A stretch of 64,000 nt of DNA from Embleya scabrispora. Lineage in GTDB: Bacteria; Actinomycetota; Actinomycetes; Streptomycetales; Streptomycetaceae. A model generated the notes under the pieces. The model worked only from the letters and a program-made list of their open reading frames with translations, was not told the DNA's origin and did not search any database. The stretch lies in contig NZ_MWQN01000002.1 in the NCBI RefSeq assembly GCF_002024165.1, positions 372,001 to 436,000 of the forward strand, in the 5' to 3' direction. Numbering within the stretch: the first letter of the stretch is position 1; each line of letters starts with the position of its first letter. Position numbers and translations under genes: made by a program. Below, piece by piece: positions 34,332-43,289 of this stretch.

Positions 34332-35399
34332 TCAACCGTGTCGCAGCGCCGCGAGTTCTCGGCCGAAGGCGACGACCACGCGGCCGCCCGGGGCCACGGT
34401 CAAGGCATCGACCGGGAGGGGGAACAGGAGGCGCGGGCCGATCGGGGTGTGGGTGGTCAGGTCCCACACCTGTACGGTGCCGCGCACCTTGGTCGGGGTA
34501 GTCGCGGCGGTCGCGGCGGTCTCCGTGGTCGCGCCGGTGGAGCCGCCGGCAACCACGATCGGGCGGCCGGCCAGTACGCCGGTCGCGACGGCGGAGACTT
34601 CGGCGGCCAGCGGTGCGCCGATCGGCTCGCGGGTGGCCAAGTCCCAGACCCGCACCGCCTGTCGGCTGCCGGTGACCGCGATCGGGCGGCCCTGGACGAC
34701 GGCGGTGGCCACGTCCGTCACCGCGCAGGAGTGTCCGGTCAGCGGTGGGCCGAACTCGGCGCCGGTGGCCAGGTCGATCACCCGTACCGCGTGGTCCGCG
34801 TCGCCGTCCCGGACCGGCTCGGGGCCCACGATCGCCACCGGACACCCGTCCAGTTCGGCCGTCGCCACCGCCCCCACCGATCCGGTCAGCGGTTCGGCGA
34901 CCGGCAGGCCCGTGGCCGGATCCCACACCCGTACGCCGGCCGAATCCCCGGTGACCGCGACGGGGCGGCCGGCCACGGTGGCCCGCGCGGCGCCCACCCA
35001 CGCGGTCCGGCCGACCAGGGGCCGGCACAACTGGCGGCCGCCGTCCAGGTCGAACACCCGTACCGTGGCGCCCCAACCGGCCGTCCCGGCGACCACCACC
35101 GGCCGGCCGCCGACCAGCGCGGTCGTCACCGCGGCCACCCGTCCGTCGTGCCCCGCCAGGGGTTCGCCGAGGGATCGTTCGGGGACCAGGTCGCAGATCC
35201 AGACCCCCTCGGGCTCGCCGTCCGCCCGGCCGGTCGGCCGCGCGGGCGGGTCGGTTGCCGTCCAGGGGCCCGTCACCCAGTCCGGCCGCCAGCGCGAAGG
35301 CGGTTCGCGGTCGGCCGGGTCGGCGGGAGGGGAGGTCGCCGACGTGTCGTCGTCGATCGTCGCGAGCCAAGAGATCTCGCCCTGCGCAACGTTGGACAT
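34332..35399 (-). CDS. WD40-like beta-propeller protein
   Basis: A 355-residue cytoplasmic protein made of about six to seven propeller repeats of the form VxVWDLATxxPIGxPL...(AV)xxVATAxxxGRPxxVxG: for example RVWDPATGLPVAEPLTG, RVIDLATGAEFGPPLTGHSC, RVWDLATREPIGAPL and QVWDLTTHTPIGPRLLF. This repeat, with GRPVAVTG between blades, is typical of streptomycete WD40 proteins that often sit beside kinases or NACHT/trypsin proteins. Here no such domain is attached. The ATG at 35399 (MSNVAQ) is chosen. A GTG 36 bases upstream is possible. Probably a protein-interaction scaffold. Confidence 0.8.
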   Translation of the reverse strand: MSNVAQGEISWLATIDDDTSATSPPADPADREPPSRWRPDWVTGPWTATDPPARPTGRADGEPEGVWICDLVPERSLGEPLAGHDGRVAAVTTALVGGRPVVVAGTAGWGATVRVFDLDGGRQLCRPLVGRTAWVGAARATVAGRPVAVTGDSAGVRVWDPATGLPVAEPLTGSVGAVATAELDGCPVAIVGPEPVRDGDADHAVRVIDLATGAEFGPPLTGHSCAVTDVATAVVQGRPIAVTGSRQAVRVWDLATREPIGAPLAAEVSAVATGVLAGRPIVVAGGSTGATTETAATAATTPTKVRGTVQVWDLTTHTPIGPRLLFPLPVDALTVAPGGRVVVAFGRELAALRHG

Positions 35400-35507
35400 A
35401 TCACCATTGTGCCCGCCGGTGCCCGCCACGTGCACGGTCTCCGGCGCGATGCGCCGGCCGAAAACCGGCGCCGCCGGCGGGGCGTGACGGCGACCGAACG
35501 GCGGCGC

Positions 35508-36488
35508 TCAGGCCCGGACCGTCAACACCACCTTGCCGTCCGTCGCGCGCGATTCCAGGGCGGCGTGCGCGGCCGCGGCCTCGGCCAACGGGAACGCGGT
35601 GATGGCCGGCACCATCGTGCCGTCGGCGGCGGCGCGCAGGGCTCGGGCGGTCAATTCCGGCCAACCGCCGGCGGGGACCATGTTCGGGCCGATCGCCCAG
35701 GTCGCGGTCAGTTGCCGCTCGATCAGGTCGCGCGTGGTGATCTCGGTCGGCTCGCCCGCGGCCCAGCCGTGGAGGAGGAACCGGCCGCCGGGGCCCAGGA
35801 GTTCGAGGGCCTGCCGGCCGAGCACGCCGCCGACGCCGTCCAGCACGACGGTGGGTTCGCGGCCGTCCGACCCGGCCCGCACCCGCTCGGGCCAGTCCGC
35901 GTCGCGGTAGTCCACCGCGATGTGGGCGCCCAGCGCACGCACCTTGACCACCTTCGCCGGTCCGCCCGCGACCCCCACCACGCGTGCCCCGGCGGCCCGC
36001 GCGGCCCGGACGAACAGGCTGCCCAGGCCGCCCGCGGCGGACATCACCAGAACCACGTCCCGGGCGTCGATCCGGGCCACCCCGAGCACACCCTGTGCGG
36101 TGGTGCCGGTGGTGATCGCCGCGACCGCCTCGGCGGCCCCCAGGCGGTCGGGGATCGCATGCACGGCGGCCAGGTCGGCGACCGCCCGCTCGGCGTACCC
36201 GCCGCCGTCGCCGAGTCGCGCCACGACCCGACGGCCCAGCCACTGCGCGGCCACCCCCGGCCCGACCGCCCCGACCACGCCGGCCACCTCGCCGCCGGGG
36301 GTGGTCGGCAACGCCGGCGGCCGGTGCGGGCCGATCGCCTCCCCGCGCCGAAGCCTGGTCTCGATCAGATGCACACCGGCGACCTCGACGTCGACGCGCA
36401 CCTGTCCCGCACCGGGCCGAGGGTCCGGAACCTCTTCGAACCGCAGGTTCTCGGCCGGGCCGAACGTGTGCAGCCGGATCGCGCGCAT
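35508..36488 (-). CDS. Zinc-free quinone oxidoreductase (MDR family)
   Basis: A 326-residue medium-chain reductase of the quinone oxidoreductase/QOR type. The GroES-like domain starts MRAIRLHTFGPAENLRFEEV. The Rossmann segment is VVLVMSAAGGLGSLFVRAAR, with ARVVGVAGGPAK and VLDGVGG. No zinc-binding cysteines are present. It would reduce quinones or enones with NADPH. It stands alone, upstream of the WD40 gene on the same strand but with a 108-base gap, and shares no evident regulator. Confidence 0.88.
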   Translation of the reverse strand: MRAIRLHTFGPAENLRFEEVPDPRPGAGQVRVDVEVAGVHLIETRLRRGEAIGPHRPPALPTTPGGEVAGVVGAVGPGVAAQWLGRRVVARLGDGGGYAERAVADLAAVHAIPDRLGAAEAVAAITTGTTAQGVLGVARIDARDVVLVMSAAGGLGSLFVRAARAAGARVVGVAGGPAKVVKVRALGAHIAVDYRDADWPERVRAGSDGREPTVVLDGVGGVLGRQALELLGPGGRFLLHGWAAGEPTEITTRDLIERQLTATWAIGPNMVPAGGWPELTARALRAAADGTMVPAITAFPLAEAAAAHAALESRATDGKVVLTVRA

Positions 36489-36672
36489 GGGGGACTCCCG
36501 AGTTCGAAGTGGGCGCCCGCGATCCGAAGGACCGGCGGGCGCCGCGTACCGGAGCCACTATGAAAGGTGAAGCCGACTTGAGGTCAACCCGAGCCGGCGA
36601 GCGCAACCGGCCGTCGCCGACCGGCGTGGACGGTGTGCGCGGCGGCTGCCGCCGTCAGGGGATGATCTTCAT

Positions 36673-37395
36673 ATGGATCAGATCATCTTGATGTCCGACC
36701 CGCTCGTGGCGGCCGTCCCCGTCCGCGATCGTGGCGAGCCGCTGGTGGACGTGCGTGCGGACGGCTCGTTGCCGGTGGACCCGCGCCAGGCGGAGTGGGC
36801 CGCCGCGTACACCTTCCTGCGCGTCGGCGTGCTCGATCGGCTGATCAAGGCGCAGGCGGCGCTGCCCGACGGGCTGCGCCTGCTGTTCGTCGAGGGATAC
36901 CGGCCACCGGCGCTGCAACGCCGATACTTCGAGGAGTACGCCGACGAGCTGCGCGCCGCGCACCCCGACTGGGACGCCGACCGCGTCCACGTCGCGGCCA
37001 GCCGCTACGTCTCCCCGCCCGAGATCGCCCCGCACAGCGCCGGCGCCGCGGTCGACCTGACCCTCGTCGACCCGACCGGCCGCGAACTCGACCTCGGCAC
37101 GCCGATGAACGCGAGCCCCGAGGAAAGCGCCGGCGCCTGCTACACCGCCGCCGAGAACATCACCCCGCAGGCCCGCGCCAATCGCGCCATCCTGAGCACC
37201 GCCCTGACCGAGGCCGGCTTGGTCAACTACCCGACCGAGTGGTGGCACTGGTCCTACGGCGACCGCTACTGGGCCCTGCTCACCCACGCCGACGCCGCCC
37301 TCTACGGCCCCGCGAACTACCCTGACCCACCCCCACCGAGCCGGCACCCGTCGACCGACGGTCCAGGCGAGCCGGACGCTCGGGCAGCCCGGTGA
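36673..37395 (+). CDS. D-alanyl-D-alanine dipeptidase-like M15 peptidase (VanX-like)
   Basis: A 240-residue zinc peptidase of family M15D. The metal and catalytic residues fit: RPPALQRRYF (Arg77), zinc ligands His121 and Asp128 in APHSAGAAVDLTLVD, and Glu189/His192 in EWWHWSYGDRYWA. VanX in glycopeptide resistance hydrolyses D-Ala-D-Ala. Here there is no vanH or vanA neighbour and no two-component system, so a role in peptidoglycan dipeptide turnover is as likely. No signal peptide, consistent with a cytoplasmic VanX-type enzyme. ATG at 36673 chosen for its AGGGG. A second ATG is at 36691. Confidence 0.88.
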   Translation: MDQIILMSDPLVAAVPVRDRGEPLVDVRADGSLPVDPRQAEWAAAYTFLRVGVLDRLIKAQAALPDGLRLLFVEGYRPPALQRRYFEEYADELRAAHPDWDADRVHVAASRYVSPPEIAPHSAGAAVDLTLVDPTGRELDLGTPMNASPEESAGACYTAAENITPQARANRAILSTALTEAGLVNYPTEWWHWSYGDRYWALLTHADAALYGPANYPDPPPPSRHPSTDGPGEPDARAAR

Positions 37396-37591
37396 TCGAC
37401 ATCGCGGATCGGATCTTCGTACGTCGGCCGGCCGGCGATCCCCGGTAGCAATCGGGGCAAGAGTGCGCGCTTCGGGCATGGGAACGGACATTCGGGTGTA
37501 CGCGACACGTCATCTGTTCTTCGCCCCTTGGTTCCCCCCGGACTGATGAACTCGGCATCGTCGGCAACGCGTCGACCTCGAAGGAGGAAAA

Positions 37592-38962
37592 ATGCCGGAT
37601 CTGCGTTTGTCCCGTCGTCATCTCGCGTGGGGGGCAGCCGCCGTGTTGGCCGCCGGCGTCGCCGTACCCGGCGCGGCGTCGGCGTTCGGTCAGGCGGATC
37701 GAGCCCGGCACGCGATCAAGGACGGTCAGGCCAGGAACGTCATCATGCTGCTCGGTGACGGGATGGGCGACTCCGAGATCACCCTGGCCCGGAACTACTC
37801 GGTCGGCGCGGCCGGTCGACTGAACATGGACGGGTTCCCGCTCACCGGCGCGTACACCACGTACGCCGTGGACAAGAACAAGCGCCCGGACTACGTCACC
37901 GACTCGGCCGCGAGCGGCACCGGGTGGGCGACCGGGCAGAAGACGGTCAACGGCCGCATCTCCAAGACCCCGGACACCGACAAGGCGCTGCCCACGATCC
38001 TGGAACTGGCCAGGAAGAACGGCTACGCCACGGGCAGCGTCACCACGGCCGAGCTGACCGATGCCACTCCGGCGGTCCTCCAGGCGCACGCCACGGACCG
38101 CAGCTGCCAGGGCCCGGCGGACATGGCCAAGTGCCCGACCGACACGATCGCCGCGGGCGGCCCCGGCTCGATCGCCGAGCAGAGCGTCGCGGGCGGGTTC
38201 GACGTGCTGCTCGGCGGCGGCAAGGCCCGCTTCGACCAGACCATCACGCAGGGCCCGTTCGCGGGCAAGACCGTGCTCCAACAGGCGCGGGAGTCGGGCT
38301 ACCAGGTCGCCACCGACGCCGACTCGCTCGAGGCCGCGCGGGCCGGCAAGCCGGTACTCGGCCTGTTCGCGCCGGTCAACGTCCCGGTCGAGTGGACCGG
38401 CAAGGCCGCCGCGGTGGGCGGTACCGAGCCGCAGCGCTGCATCACCTCGAACCCGAACCGCCCGGCCGGCACGCCGACCCTGGTGCAGCAGACCGCCAAG
38501 GCGATCGAGCTGCTGGAGGCCAAGCAGTCCGGGCGCGGCCACGACCGCGGCAAGGGCTTCTTCCTCCAGGTCGAGGGCGCCTCGATCGACAAGCAGGACC
38601 ACGCCGCCGACCCGTGCGGTCAGATCGGTGAGACCGTCGCGTTCGACCAGGCGGTCAAGCTCGCCCGCGCGTACGCGGCCAAGCACCCCGACACGCTCGT
38701 GGTGACCACCGCGGACCACGCGCACACCAGCCAGATCGTGCCGCTGGACGCCACCCCTCCGGGTCTGTCCTCGACGCTGGTCACCAACGAGGGCGTGCAG
38801 CTCAAGGTCAACTACTCGACCAACACCCCCGGCAAGTCGCAGGAGCACACCGGCACCGAGGTGCGCATCGCGGCCCAGGGCCCGCAGGCGTTCCGCGTGC
38901 TCGGCGTGACCGACCAGACGGAACTGTTCAACACGTTCCGAGCGGCACTGCGACTGCGCTGA
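37592..38962 (+). CDS. phoA: Tat-exported alkaline phosphatase
   Basis: A 456-residue exported phosphomonoesterase. The Tat signal is LSRRHLAWGAAAVLAAG. Catalytic features are NVIMLLGDGMGDSE (metal ligand Asp56) and the phosphorylated Ser105 in VTDSAASGTGWATG. Late metal ligands are in VEGASIDKQDHAADP, TADHAHTSQIV and the C-terminal EHTGTEVRI. It releases phosphate from organic esters outside the cell. The ribosome site AAGGAGGAAAA is unusually strong. PhoP control would be expected, but I could not find a convincing pair of 11-base Pho-box repeats upstream. Confidence 0.93.
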   Translation: MPDLRLSRRHLAWGAAAVLAAGVAVPGAASAFGQADRARHAIKDGQARNVIMLLGDGMGDSEITLARNYSVGAAGRLNMDGFPLTGAYTTYAVDKNKRPDYVTDSAASGTGWATGQKTVNGRISKTPDTDKALPTILELARKNGYATGSVTTAELTDATPAVLQAHATDRSCQGPADMAKCPTDTIAAGGPGSIAEQSVAGGFDVLLGGGKARFDQTITQGPFAGKTVLQQARESGYQVATDADSLEAARAGKPVLGLFAPVNVPVEWTGKAAAVGGTEPQRCITSNPNRPAGTPTLVQQTAKAIELLEAKQSGRGHDRGKGFFLQVEGASIDKQDHAADPCGQIGETVAFDQAVKLARAYAAKHPDTLVVTTADHAHTSQIVPLDATPPGLSSTLVTNEGVQLKVNYSTNTPGKSQEHTGTEVRIAAQGPQAFRVLGVTDQTELFNTFRAALRLR

Positions 38963-39018
38963 CGCACGCGGCACCACCGTCGGGGAACACACGCCGTACG
39001 GCGGCCCCGGCCGCAAGA

Positions 39019-39054
39019 CCGCGGCCCGCAGGCCCTCCCGCCCGCGGGCCGCGG
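39019..39054 (+). terminator. Hairpin terminator after alkaline phosphatase
   Basis: 11-bp perfect stem (left arm 39019-39029, right arm 39044-39054, core GCGGCCCGC / GCGGGCCGC), about 57 bases beyond the stop. Confidence 0.65.
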
Positions 39055-39083
39055 CACGCTCGGCGCCCGATAGCGTTGGGCGC

Positions 39084-39518
39084 ATGGTCGACATCGGCAG
39101 GCTGACCCCGGCGGATCGCGCGGACTGGCAGGTCCTGTTCGAGGGGTACAACACCTTCTACGAACGCACCCTCGCCCCCGAGCTGTTCGACCGCGCCTGG
39201 ACCGCGTTCCAGGCGGACACCCGAATGCACGCCCTGGGCGCCAAGGTGGACGGAAAGCTCGTCGGCATCACACACTTCCTGGTGCACGCGAGCACCACCG
39301 CACCCGACGTCTGCTACCTCCAGGACCTGTTCACCGCACCCGAGGCCCGCGGCAGGGGCGTGGCCCGCGCGCTGATCGCCGCAGTGACCGAATGGGCCCG
39401 CGACCACGAGTGTTCCCGGGTGTACTGGTCCACCCACCAGGACAACACCACCGCCCGCCGGCTCTACGACAAGGTGGCCCTCAACCGCGGCTTCATCCTC
39501 TATCAGATCAGCCTCTGA
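39084..39518 (+). CDS. GNAT N-acetyltransferase
   Basis: A 144-residue acyl-CoA-dependent transferase. The acetyl-CoA pyrophosphate loop is EARGRGVARALIAAV (Q/RxxGxG/A type), preceded by CYLQDLFTAP and followed by VYWSTHQDNTTARRLYDKVA. It resembles the group that includes diamine and amino-acid acetyltransferases. It stands alone after a terminator. The acceptor substrate cannot be told from sequence. Confidence 0.87.
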   Translation: MVDIGRLTPADRADWQVLFEGYNTFYERTLAPELFDRAWTAFQADTRMHALGAKVDGKLVGITHFLVHASTTAPDVCYLQDLFTAPEARGRGVARALIAAVTEWARDHECSRVYWSTHQDNTTARRLYDKVALNRGFILYQISL

Positions 39519-39552
39519 CCGCGACCTCCCGGCTCGGGGCGGGCACGGCGGA

Positions 39553-40314
39553 TCAGTCGCCGGGCTGCGTCAGTTGCGCGGCCAGGACTTCGGGGGCTCG
39601 GGCCAGCGACGGGCCGTACCAGGTGAGGTATCGGCCGTCGACCAGTGCGACCGGCAGGCCGGGGAACGCCTCCGGGCCGTCCTCGGCGGTGAAACGGTAG
39701 GGCTCGTCGGGGAGTACCACCAAGTCCGGCTCGGCGGCGCGGAGTTCGTCGACGGTGACCTTCGGCCAGCGTTCGGCGTGCTCGGCGAACACGTTCGTCA
39801 GGCCGAACCGGGCCAGCACGTCGGCGGCGAAGGTGTCCCGGCCGGCGACCATCCACGGTCGCCGCCACACCGGGACGATCGCCCGACGCGGCGGGGCCGC
39901 CGGCAGTCCCGCCCACGCGGCCCGGCAGGCCGCGAGCCAGGGCGGCGCCGGCAGTCGGCAGCCGTGCACGAGCATGCGCTCCAGCGCGGTGAAGGCCTCG
40001 TCCAGGCCGCGAACCCGGGTGACCCACACGGCGATTCCGGCCGCCCGCAGCGCGGCCAGATCGGCCGGGCGGTTCTCCTCCTCGTTGGCCAGGACCAGAT
40101 CCGGGGCAAGGGCGCGGATGGCGTCCAGGTCCGGGTTCTTGGTGCCCCGGATCCGGACCACGTCCAGCTCGGCGGGATGCGTGCACCAGTCGGTGGCGCC
40201 GACCAGCAGGCCGGGCGCGCTCACCGCGACCGCCTCGGTGAGCGAGGGCACCAGCGAAACCACGCGCCGCACCTCGTCGGGTACCGGCACGGGCAGATCG
40301 AGATCGTCACGCAT
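39553..40314 (-). CDS. BtuF-like helical-backbone metal receptor protein, no signal peptide
   Basis: A 253-residue periplasmic-binding-protein-III fold: RRVVSLVPSLTEAVAVSAPGLLVGATDWC with HPAE, then RIRGTKNPDLDAIRALAPDLVLANEEEN, as in cobalamin/ferric-siderophore receptors of BtuF type. There is no signal peptide or lipobox, and no transporter genes are adjacent, so it is not an ordinary ABC receptor. Cytoplasmic copies of this family are widespread in actinobacteria with no settled role. Cobalamin or chelate binding is an inference. Confidence 0.82.
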   Translation of the reverse strand: MRDDLDLPVPVPDEVRRVVSLVPSLTEAVAVSAPGLLVGATDWCTHPAELDVVRIRGTKNPDLDAIRALAPDLVLANEEENRPADLAALRAAGIAVWVTRVRGLDEAFTALERMLVHGCRLPAPPWLAACRAAWAGLPAAPPRRAIVPVWRRPWMVAGRDTFAADVLARFGLTNVFAEHAERWPKVTVDELRAAEPDLVVLPDEPYRFTAEDGPEAFPGLPVALVDGRYLTWYGPSLARAPEVLAAQLTQPGD

Positions 40315-40371
40315 GCCCCGACCCTATGGGGGTGACGAGTCGGTTCGGGAGCATCGTTCTAGGGTGGCGGC

Positions 40372-41052
40372 ATGATCACCAGCACCGAGAACACCGTCGC
40401 CCGGAGCGGACCCGGCCTGTTCGACGCGTTGAGCGCCGACGCGATATCCGACGTCGCGGGCCTGCGCGAGCTGTACGAACATCCCGGCGCGGTCGCCGCC
40501 GCCAAGGAGATGGACCGGCTCACCGAGAAGACCCGCGCACTGGTCGGCTGCGCGTCGTTGGTCTTCGTCGCCAGTACCGACGCCGCCGGCCGCTGTGATG
40601 TCACCCCGCGCGGCGGCCCGGCCGGTTTCGTCACCGTGCTCGACGACCGCACCCTGGTCATCCCCGACGCCACCGGCAACAAGCGCCTCGACACGCTGCA
40701 CAACGTGGTGACGACCGGCCGGGTCGGCCTGCTGTTCGTGATTCCCGGGCGCACCACCACACTTCGCGCCAACGGCCGCGCGTGCGTGTCCGCGCGGCCG
40801 GAGTTGCTGGCACAGCTCACGCCGGTGGGCAAGCCGCCGGTCAGCGCGCTCGTGGTCGAGGTGGACGAGGTGTACCCGCACTGCCCCAAGGCGCTGCTGC
40901 GCAGTTCGGCCTGGAAGCCGGACGGCTGGCTGCCGGCCGACGCCCAGCCGAGTTCGGCCGAGGTGACCCTTGCCCAGCTGCGCATGCCCGGGTTGACCAT
41001 CGAGGCCGTCCGGCAGGCGGAGGAGGACTCGTTGAAGTACCGGTACGAGTAG
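40372..41052 (+). CDS. PPOX-class FMN-dependent flavoprotein (pyridoxamine 5'-phosphate oxidase-like)
   Basis: A 226-residue split-barrel flavoprotein of the MSMEG_1061-like family: [23 protein letters not shown], then [19 protein letters not shown] and [20 protein letters not shown] bind FMN, with a C-terminal conserved region [17 protein letters not shown]. Family members are probable oxidoreductases of uncertain substrate. Length is normal. It is followed 74 bases later by an acetyltransferase gene on the same strand, with which it may be co-transcribed. Confidence 0.85.
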   Translation: MITSTENTVARSGPGLFDALSADAISDVAGLRELYEHPGAVAAAKEMDRLTEKTRALVGCASLVFVASTDAAGRCDVTPRGGPAGFVTVLDDRTLVIPDATGNKRLDTLHNVVTTGRVGLLFVIPGRTTTLRANGRACVSARPELLAQLTPVGKPPVSALVVEVDEVYPHCPKALLRSSAWKPDGWLPADAQPSSAEVTLAQLRMPGLTIEAVRQAEEDSLKYRYE

Positions 41053-41126
41053 CCTGCGGCGACGCCCGGGGTACCGAATCCCGTCCAGCCGGCCCGTCGG
41101 CCGGCCGATCCACCCTTGGAGTACGC

Positions 41127-41768
41127 GTGGATGCCCAGACGCCCGCCGATCCCACCGTGCTGCACCCGATGCCGGGGCAGCCGCGCGTGGTCCTGCTCAA
41201 GCCGCTGGTGACCTCGCCGCTGATCGAGGTCGGGGACTTCTCCTACTACGACGACCCGGACGATCCCACCGCGTTCGAGACCCGCAACGTGCTCTACCAC
41301 TACGGGCCGGAGCGGCTGGTGATCGGGAAGTTCTGCGCGCTGGGCGAGGGCGTGCGGTTCGTGATGAACGGGGCCAACCACCGGATGGACGGACCCTCGA
41401 CCTTCCCGTTCCCGATCATGGGCGGGTCCTGGGCGCAGCACTTCGACCTGATCTCCGGCCTGCCGGGACGGGGCGACACGGTGGTCGGCCACGACGTCTG
41501 GTTCGGCTACCGGGCCATGGTGATGCCCGGCGTCCGGATCGGAAACGGCGCGATCGTCGCCTCCGGTGCCGTGGTGGTGGACGACGTCCCGGACTACACG
41601 ATCGTCGGCGGCAATCCGGCGAAGCCGATCCGTACCCGGTTCGGCCCGGAGGACATCGCGCGCCTGCTCGAACTGGCGTGGTGGGACTGGCCGATCGAAC
41701 ACATCACCCGGCATGTCCGGACCATCGCGTCCGGCACGGTCGCCGAGTTGGCGGCGGTCGCGCCGTAG
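41127..41768 (+). CDS. Vat-like xenobiotic O-acetyltransferase (left-handed beta-helix)
   Basis: A 213-residue hexapeptide acyltransferase of the Vat/CatB (xenobiotic acetyltransferase) family. [31 protein letters not shown], and the catalytic His85 in [12 protein letters not shown] match Vat streptogramin A acetyltransferases closely. The hexapeptide coil includes [50 protein letters not shown], and the tail [10 protein letters not shown] is also typical. Whether it inactivates streptogramins or acetylates an endogenous compound is not decided. GTG start with GGAG 6 bases upstream. Confidence 0.87.
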   Translation: MDAQTPADPTVLHPMPGQPRVVLLKPLVTSPLIEVGDFSYYDDPDDPTAFETRNVLYHYGPERLVIGKFCALGEGVRFVMNGANHRMDGPSTFPFPIMGGSWAQHFDLISGLPGRGDTVVGHDVWFGYRAMVMPGVRIGNGAIVASGAVVVDDVPDYTIVGGNPAKPIRTRFGPEDIARLLELAWWDWPIEHITRHVRTIASGTVAELAAVAP

Positions 41769-41789
41769 CCGAACGCTCGACCTCCGCCC

Positions 41790-42350
41790 CTATCCGGCCC
41801 CGGCCCCGTCGGCCGCCAGCAGCGCCTGGGCGATCCGACGGGCCCGGACCGCCGGCGCGGGGGTGCGCTCCCGCAGCGCGGTGACGATCGCACCGTCGAC
41901 GAGCAGCGCGAACTCCCGGGCCAACACGGCCGGTTCCGAGACCTGCGCGGCGGCCAGGAGCTGTTCCAGGTAGGCGACCACCCGCTCCTTGTGGTCGGCC
42001 GCGACGCGGTGCGCCGGACCGTCCGGGTCGGCGGACTCCACCATCGTGTTGATGAACGCGCACCCCCGGAAGTCGTTCCGCGCGAACCGCTCGGCGAGCG
42101 CGTCGAAGACGGCCGGGGGGCCGCCGCCCAGCGCCTCGACCCGCTCCGCCAGCCAGGCCCGCCAGCGCCGGTCGCGAGCTTCCAGGACGGCGACGACGAG
42201 GTCGTCCTTGCCGGGGAAGTGCCGATACAACGAGGCCCGGCCGACGCCGGATTCGGCCAGGATGCGTTCGATGCCGACGGCCCGGATCCCCTCGGCGTAG
42301 AAGAGTTCCTCGGCGGTGGCGAGCAGGCGGTCTCGGGCTTTGACGGGCAC
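41790..42350 (-). CDS. TetR/AcrR family regulator
   Basis: A 186-residue repressor with an N-terminal helix-turn-helix (RLLATAEELFYAEGIRAVGIERILAESGVGRASLYRHFPGKDDL) and a ligand-binding C-terminal domain of the TetR_C_33-like kind (FRGCAFINTMVESADPDGP). It is divergent from a carboxymuconolactone-decarboxylase-like gene, and two related palindromes lie between them, so it most likely represses both. The sequence CAFINTMVE is typical of regulators paired with AhpD-like genes. GTG start. Confidence 0.88.
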   Translation of the reverse strand: MPVKARDRLLATAEELFYAEGIRAVGIERILAESGVGRASLYRHFPGKDDLVVAVLEARDRRWRAWLAERVEALGGGPPAVFDALAERFARNDFRGCAFINTMVESADPDGPAHRVAADHKERVVAYLEQLLAAAQVSEPAVLAREFALLVDGAIVTALRERTPAPAVRARRIAQALLAADGAGAG

Positions 42351-42379
42351 CTTCGGATCCTAACCCCTCTTGACCGTAA

Positions 42380-42426
42380 ACGGTACCGATCAGTACCGTC
42401 TGCAAAACGGCACCGATCGGTACCGT
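42380..42426. promoter_or_regulatory. Two tandem TetR operators
   Basis: ACGGTACCGATCAGTACCGT (42380-42399) and ACGGCACCGATCGGTACCGT (42407-42426), near-perfect 20-bp palindromes 27 bases apart, in the gap between the divergent TetR and carboxymuconolactone-decarboxylase-like genes. Confidence 0.82.
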
Positions 42427-42465
42427 TTTCGACGGGACATCGCAAAGAGAGCCACGGGGGTCCGC

Positions 42466-43035
42466 ATGTCGTCCACACCCGCGCCCACGCCCACATCCAC
42501 GCCCACATCCACACCCGCGCCTACGTCGCCCGGGGCGACCGACGCGCATACGGATCTACTGGCACGGGTCGAGAAGCAACTCGGCCGCGTGCCGAATCTG
42601 TACGCGGCGCTCGCGAGCGGTCCGGCCGCGCTGGAGGGCTACCTCGCGATGCGCGACCGGCTCACCCGAGGTGTCCTGCGGGCGCGCCTTCGGGAGCAGT
42701 TGGCGCTGCTGATCGCGCAGGAGAACGAGTGCACCTACTGCGTCAGCGCGCACTCCTACCGGGGCGCCCTGATGGGCCTGACCGAGGACGAACTGCGGGA
42801 GACCCGGGACGCGCGCGACGCGGACCCGCACGCCGACGCCGTGCTGACCTTGGCCCGGCGAATCGTCCGCACCCGGGGCCGGGTCGGCGAGGAGCACCGG
42901 TCCACGGCCCGCGCGGCCGGGGTCACCGAGGCCGAAGAGGCCGAGATCGTCGCGCACATCGCGCTCAACACGCTGTCCAACTACTACAACCACCTGGCTC
43001 GGCCCGAGCTGGACTTCCCGGAGGTGACCGCGTGA
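42466..43035 (+). CDS. Carboxymuconolactone decarboxylase/AhpD-like protein
   Basis: A 189-residue protein with the AhpD-like fold and active-site motif NECTYCVSAHSYRG (CxxC plus downstream His), the peroxidase-type variant of the family rather than the lactone decarboxylase. The N-terminus is a low-complexity run of Pro-Thr-Ser repeats matching DNA repeats of CCACATCCACGCC type. LRARLREQLALLIAQ and EIVAHIALNTLSNYYNHLA complete the fold. Divergent from its probable TetR repressor and overlapping the next small gene. Likely an antioxidant or alkylhydroperoxidase-type enzyme. Confidence 0.86.
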   Translation: MSSTPAPTPTSTPTSTPAPTSPGATDAHTDLLARVEKQLGRVPNLYAALASGPAALEGYLAMRDRLTRGVLRARLREQLALLIAQENECTYCVSAHSYRGALMGLTEDELRETRDARDADPHADAVLTLARRIVRTRGRVGEEHRSTARAAGVTEAEEAEIVAHIALNTLSNYYNHLARPELDFPEVTA

Positions 43036-43244
43036 CCCGCACCTGGCACGCCGCGTCCGTCGAACTCGTCGACGGCTACTCGGTACGAGGCGCCGACGGC
43101 GTACCCACCGCCTCCGTCCCGATCGCGCGCGTCGCGATCGAGGGCGGCTTCGCCCACCTCGACATCCCCGGCACCGGTCTCGTCCAGGTCGTCTCCGCAC
43201 CGGCGGTACGGCTGATCACCTACCGGGAGGAGCCGGAGAGCTGA
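43032..43244 (+). CDS. Small protein co-translated with the AhpD-like gene
   Basis: A 70-residue protein of unknown family, beta-rich in appearance (WHAASVELVDGYSVRGADG, SVPIARVAIEGGFAHLDIPG). The GTG start overlaps the upstream stop (GTGA), so it is translated with the AhpD-like protein. No membrane segment, cysteine pair or known motif. The tight coupling suggests a shared role, but none is assignable. A strong hairpin follows immediately. Confidence 0.65.
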   Translation: MTRTWHAASVELVDGYSVRGADGVPTASVPIARVAIEGGFAHLDIPGTGLVQVVSAPAVRLITYREEPES

Positions 43245-43250
43245 GCACGC

Positions 43251-43289
43251 GGCGCGGCCGGCGACGTCGACATCGTCGCCGGCCGCGCC
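43251..43289. terminator. Strong hairpin terminator
   Basis: Perfect 15-bp stem (left arm 43251-43265, GGCGCGGCCGGCGAC; right arm 43275-43289) with a 9-base loop, 6 bases after the small gene. Confidence 0.85.

Noticed and set aside
33033-36563. A long rightward open frame through the fabG-maoC, WD40 and quinone-reductase genes.
   Set aside because: Antisense image of recognised genes, low complexity, no motifs.
37505-37560. Pho box upstream of alkaline phosphatase (GTTCTTC ... GTTCC).
   Set aside because: The two half-sites are 16 bases apart, not the 11-base repeat spacing of PhoP sites.
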